Part shown: positions 4,795 to 6,788 of the stretch, one piece after another | Layout: each line of letters opens with the position of its first letter | Numbering within the stretch: position 1 is the stretch's first letter | Assembly: GCA_024404655.1 (NCBI GenBank) | Contig: JAKSPR010000160.1 | Location: 1-6,788 of the forward strand | Origin: Clostridia bacterium | GTDB taxonomy: Bacteria; Bacillota; Clostridia; Oscillospirales; CAG-272 | Reading direction: 5' to 3' | DNA length: 6,788 bases | Translations under genes and position numbers: made by a program | Notes under the pieces: model-generated | Told to the model about the DNA's origin: nothing | Database searches by the model: none | What the model saw: only the letters and a program-made list of their open reading frames with translations

Positions 4795-6651
4795 ATGGAT
4801 AAATACAGTGTGCTGAAACACTATTTCGGTCACGACAGCTTCCGAGGCGGGCAGGAGACGGTCATCGACCATCTGCTTGCCGGGCAGGATGTCCTCTGCG
4901 TCATGCCCACGGGAGCCGGAAAATCCATGTGCTATCAGGTCCCGGCCTTATTGATGGACGGTGTGGCGATCATCGTCTCCCCCCTGATCTCCCTGATGAA
5001 GGATCAGGTGGTAGCACTCAAAGAAGCCGGCGTTCCGGCGGCATTCATCAACAGCAGTCTGGGAGCGGACGAATACAAAGCGGTGCTCCGGGGCATGGCG
5101 GCGGGAGAATACAAGCTGATCTATGCCGCTCCCGAACGGCTGAGTGCGCCTGCGTTTCTCTCTGTATGTGCATCGTTACACATTTCCATGGTCGCCGTGG
5201 ATGAGGCGCACTGCGTCTCCCAGTGGGGTCAGGATTTCAGACCAAGCTATCTGAAAATTCCGGAGTTCATTGATGCGCTGCCCAGTCGTCCTGTGGTGGG
5301 TGCCTTCACCGCGACAGCGACGGACGCCGTCAAAGAAGATATCGCGGGACTACTTGATCTGCATGCTCCGTTTGCCATTACCACGGGTTTTGACCGGCCC
5401 AATCTCTATTTTGGCGTCATCCATCCGGAGAACAAAACGGAGATGCTGCTTTCGCTGATCGCAGGGCGCAAAGAACGTTCCGGCATTGTCTATTGTGCGG
5501 CGCGGAAGACGGTGGAAGAGGTCTGCTCCCGTCTGTGCGAGGCGGGATATGCGGCGACGCGGTATCATGCGGGTCTGAGTGAGGAAGAACGGCGGCTGAA
5601 TCAGGAAGCCTTTGTCTACGACGAAAAGCGCATCATGGTCGCCACCAATGCCTTCGGCATGGGAATTGACAAGTCGGACGTGAACTATGTTATCCACTAC
5701 AACATGCCGAAGAACATTGAAAGCTACTATCAGGAAGCAGGCCGCGCCGGGCGGGACGGTTCTCCTGCCTATTGTATTCTGCTCTACAGTCCCCAGGACC
5801 TGCGGACGGCAAAATGGCTGATCGAAAACGGGGAGCCGAATCCTGAGCTTGACGAAGAAGCCCAGGCGCGGATACGGGAGCTGGACTACGAGCGTCTGCG
5901 TGATATGGCGCACTACTGCACTTCGACCACCTGTCTGCGTTCCTATATTCTCCGCTATTTCGGGGAGACTGCCGACGAGGACTGCGGCAACTGCTCTGTC
6001 TGCGGTGCCCAGGGCACATGGGAGGAACGGGATATCACCGTGGAATCCCAGAAAATCCTCTCCTGTATCGTCCGCATGGGTCAGCGCTTCGGCGGACAAC
6101 TGGTGGCACAGGTGCTCCGCGGAGCAGATAATGACCGCATCAGACAGTTCGGCTTTGATGAACTTTCCACCTACGGCATCATGCGGGATTCCAAGGAAAC
6201 CGACATCCGTCGTTTTATGTCCGCCCTTGAGGATCACGGCTACCTGCGCACCGAGGATATCCACAGCAAAACCGGGACTTACGGTGTCCTCAAACTGACG
6301 GAAAAAAGCGGCGCTTTGCTCAAAGGACGGGAGAAGCTGACGGTGCGGATGCTGAAAGAGCCGGAAAAGAAGAAAACGCAGATCGAATCCACCCGCGGGA
6401 AAGGAAAACGGAGCGGGGTCACGGCTCCGCCGGAATCGCCCCTGCTTTCCGCACTGCGTGTCCTGCGTGCCTCCCTTGCGGCAAAAGCCCATGTACCTGC
6501 CTACGTGATTTTCCCGGATTCTGCAATCTATGATATGTGCGACAAAAAGCCCGGAACTCTTTCGGAATTTCTGGAAGTCAACGGGGTCGGAGAAGTCAAG
6601 GCGGAGCGGTACGGAGAGGCGTTTTTGCGAGTGATAAAACAATACAGATAA
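4795..6651 (+). CDS. recQ: ATP-dependent DNA helicase RecQ
   Basis: RecQ is a 3'-5' superfamily 2 helicase acting in recombination and stalled-fork repair. The 618-residue protein is full length (E. coli RecQ has 609). In order it shows FRGGQ of motif 0 (16-20), Walker A PTGAGKS (38-44), DEAH (136-139) with the aromatic-rich loop CVSQWGQDFRPSY, motif III FTATAT (171-176), motif V ATNAFGMGID, and motif VI QEAGRAGRDG (313-322). A zinc site C380, C397, C400, C403, a winged-helix RQC region (about 406-515), a basic linker and a C-terminal HRDC domain (about 546-618) follow. AGGAGGGG (4781-4788) lies 6 nt before the ATG. All catalytic and zinc residues are present, so it should be active. It follows the ATPase gene by 81 nt in the same probable operon and ends at a terminator. 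A copy of the short motif lies inside the gene at 5166-5183 without altering the domain length. Confidence 0.97.
   Translation: MDKYSVLKHYFGHDSFRGGQETVIDHLLAGQDVLCVMPTGAGKSMCYQVPALLMDGVAIIVSPLISLMKDQVVALKEAGVPAAFINSSLGADEYKAVLRGMAAGEYKLIYAAPERLSAPAFLSVCASLHISMVAVDEAHCVSQWGQDFRPSYLKIPEFIDALPSRPVVGAFTATATDAVKEDIAGLLDLHAPFAITTGFDRPNLYFGVIHPENKTEMLLSLIAGRKERSGIVYCAARKTVEEVCSRLCEAGYAATRYHAGLSEEERRLNQEAFVYDEKRIMVATNAFGMGIDKSDVNYVIHYNMPKNIESYYQEAGRAGRDGSPAYCILLYSPQDLRTAKWLIENGEPNPELDEEAQARIRELDYERLRDMAHYCTSTTCLRSYILRYFGETADEDCGNCSVCGAQGTWEERDITVESQKILSCIVRMGQRFGGQLVAQVLRGADNDRIRQFGFDELSTYGIMRDSKETDIRRFMSALEDHGYLRTEDIHSKTGTYGVLKLTEKSGALLKGREKLTVRMLKEPEKKKTQIESTRGKGKRSGVTAPPESPLLSALRVLRASLAAKAHVPAYVIFPDSAIYDMCDKKPGTLSEFLEVNGVGEVKAERYGEAFLRVIKQYR
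5166..5183 (+). repeat. Copy of the short motif within the recQ coding region
   Basis: ATGTGCATCGTTACACAT differs from the terminator arm ATGTGTATCGTTACAC by one base over 16. It encodes part of the loop CASLHIS before the DEAH box, a segment of normal length in RecQ. It may be coincidence, a site for the same binding protein, or a trace of a spreading short repeat. Confidence 0.4.
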
Positions 6652-6654
6652 AAG

Positions 6655-6683
6655 GATTGCGGGTTCGGCCTGCAATCTTTTTT
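6655..6683 (+). terminator. Rho-independent terminator of the ATPase-recQ operon
   Basis: GATTGCGGG (6655-6663) pairs with CCTGCAATC (6669-6677), with one G-U and the loop TTCGG. TTTTTT follows at 6678-6683, then a second T-run. It starts 3 nt after the recQ TAA. Confidence 0.9.
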
Positions 6684-6788
6684 GGCTTTTTAACAAAATT
6701 GATGTTTCACGATGTGCAAGGGAGGAAGACAAGGCATGCGCAATATGCTGTGTCCTTTTCCATGGAGGGGACAAACACCATAATTTTG
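6684..6788. other. Right-end non-coding stretch, no gene recognised
   Basis: After the second T-run there is GGAGG (6721-6725) ahead of an ATG at 6736 that opens only 15 codons (MRNMLCPFPWRGQTP) before TAA. A 10-bp G-U-containing hairpin (6751-6760 with 6764-6773) overlaps it. This may be the start of a leader or repeat that continues beyond the window. Nothing here supports a firm call. Confidence 0.3.

Noticed and set aside
5350..6774. 474-codon open frame on the minus strand across recQ
   Set aside because: It is antisense to a RecQ gene with every motif in place; the long frame is a by-product of recQ codon bias and no family features are present.
1..6788. CRISPR array, transposase, tRNA or rRNA genes
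   Set aside because: No regularly spaced direct repeats with unique spacers, no transposase-like translation and no cloverleaf were seen on either strand.

Overview
The window looks like chromosomal DNA from a moderately GC-rich member of the Bacillota, probably a gut-type clostridium. Support: strong AGGAGG-type Shine-Dalgarno sites, near-consensus sigma-A promoters with 17-bp spacers, short hairpin terminators with T-tracts, and a MgtE, ASRT-family, hydrolase and RecQ gene set. The genus cannot be read from the sequence. No transposase, phage gene, CRISPR array or tRNA is visible.

Left part (1-1662, minus strand): an mgtE-type magnesium transporter gene that runs off the left edge. Its frame is broken by one in-frame TAG at 768-770, where the family normally has tyrosine, yet the frame stays open and MgtE-like down to base 3. 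A fully consensus promoter lies about 340 nt upstream of the start, so the transcript carries a long leader. I see no M-box in it. It does hold a short proline-containing upstream ORF with an excellent ribosome site, several stem-loops and two complementary pairs in pseudoknot order.

Middle non-coding part (about 1663-2078): two diverged copies of a roughly 93-bp GC-rich repeat, about 180 bp apart, each with the same perfect 8-bp hairpin. The terminator of the next minus-strand gene follows.

Centre (2079-3738): a divergent pair. On the minus strand is a small ASRT-family protein (Anabaena sensory rhodopsin transducer family), with no rhodopsin gene in view. On the plus strand is an alpha/beta hydrolase. 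Their promoters face away from each other across an AT-rich imperfect dyad. The hydrolase ends at a long hairpin terminator.

Right part (3765-6683, plus strand): an apparent two-gene operon, an ABC/AAA-type P-loop ATPase followed by a complete RecQ helicase, closed by a terminator. Its promoter has perfect -35 and -10 hexamers, and a perfect 7-2-7 dyad close to the Gram-positive LexA box begins in the -35 and fills most of the spacer. This suggests SOS-type control of a DNA-repair or genome-defence pair. A short motif, consensus ATGTGTATCGTT followed by (TT)AC, recurs five times between 3694 and 5183 in both orientations, mostly at the borders of the ATPase gene. The last 105 bases hold no convincing gene.
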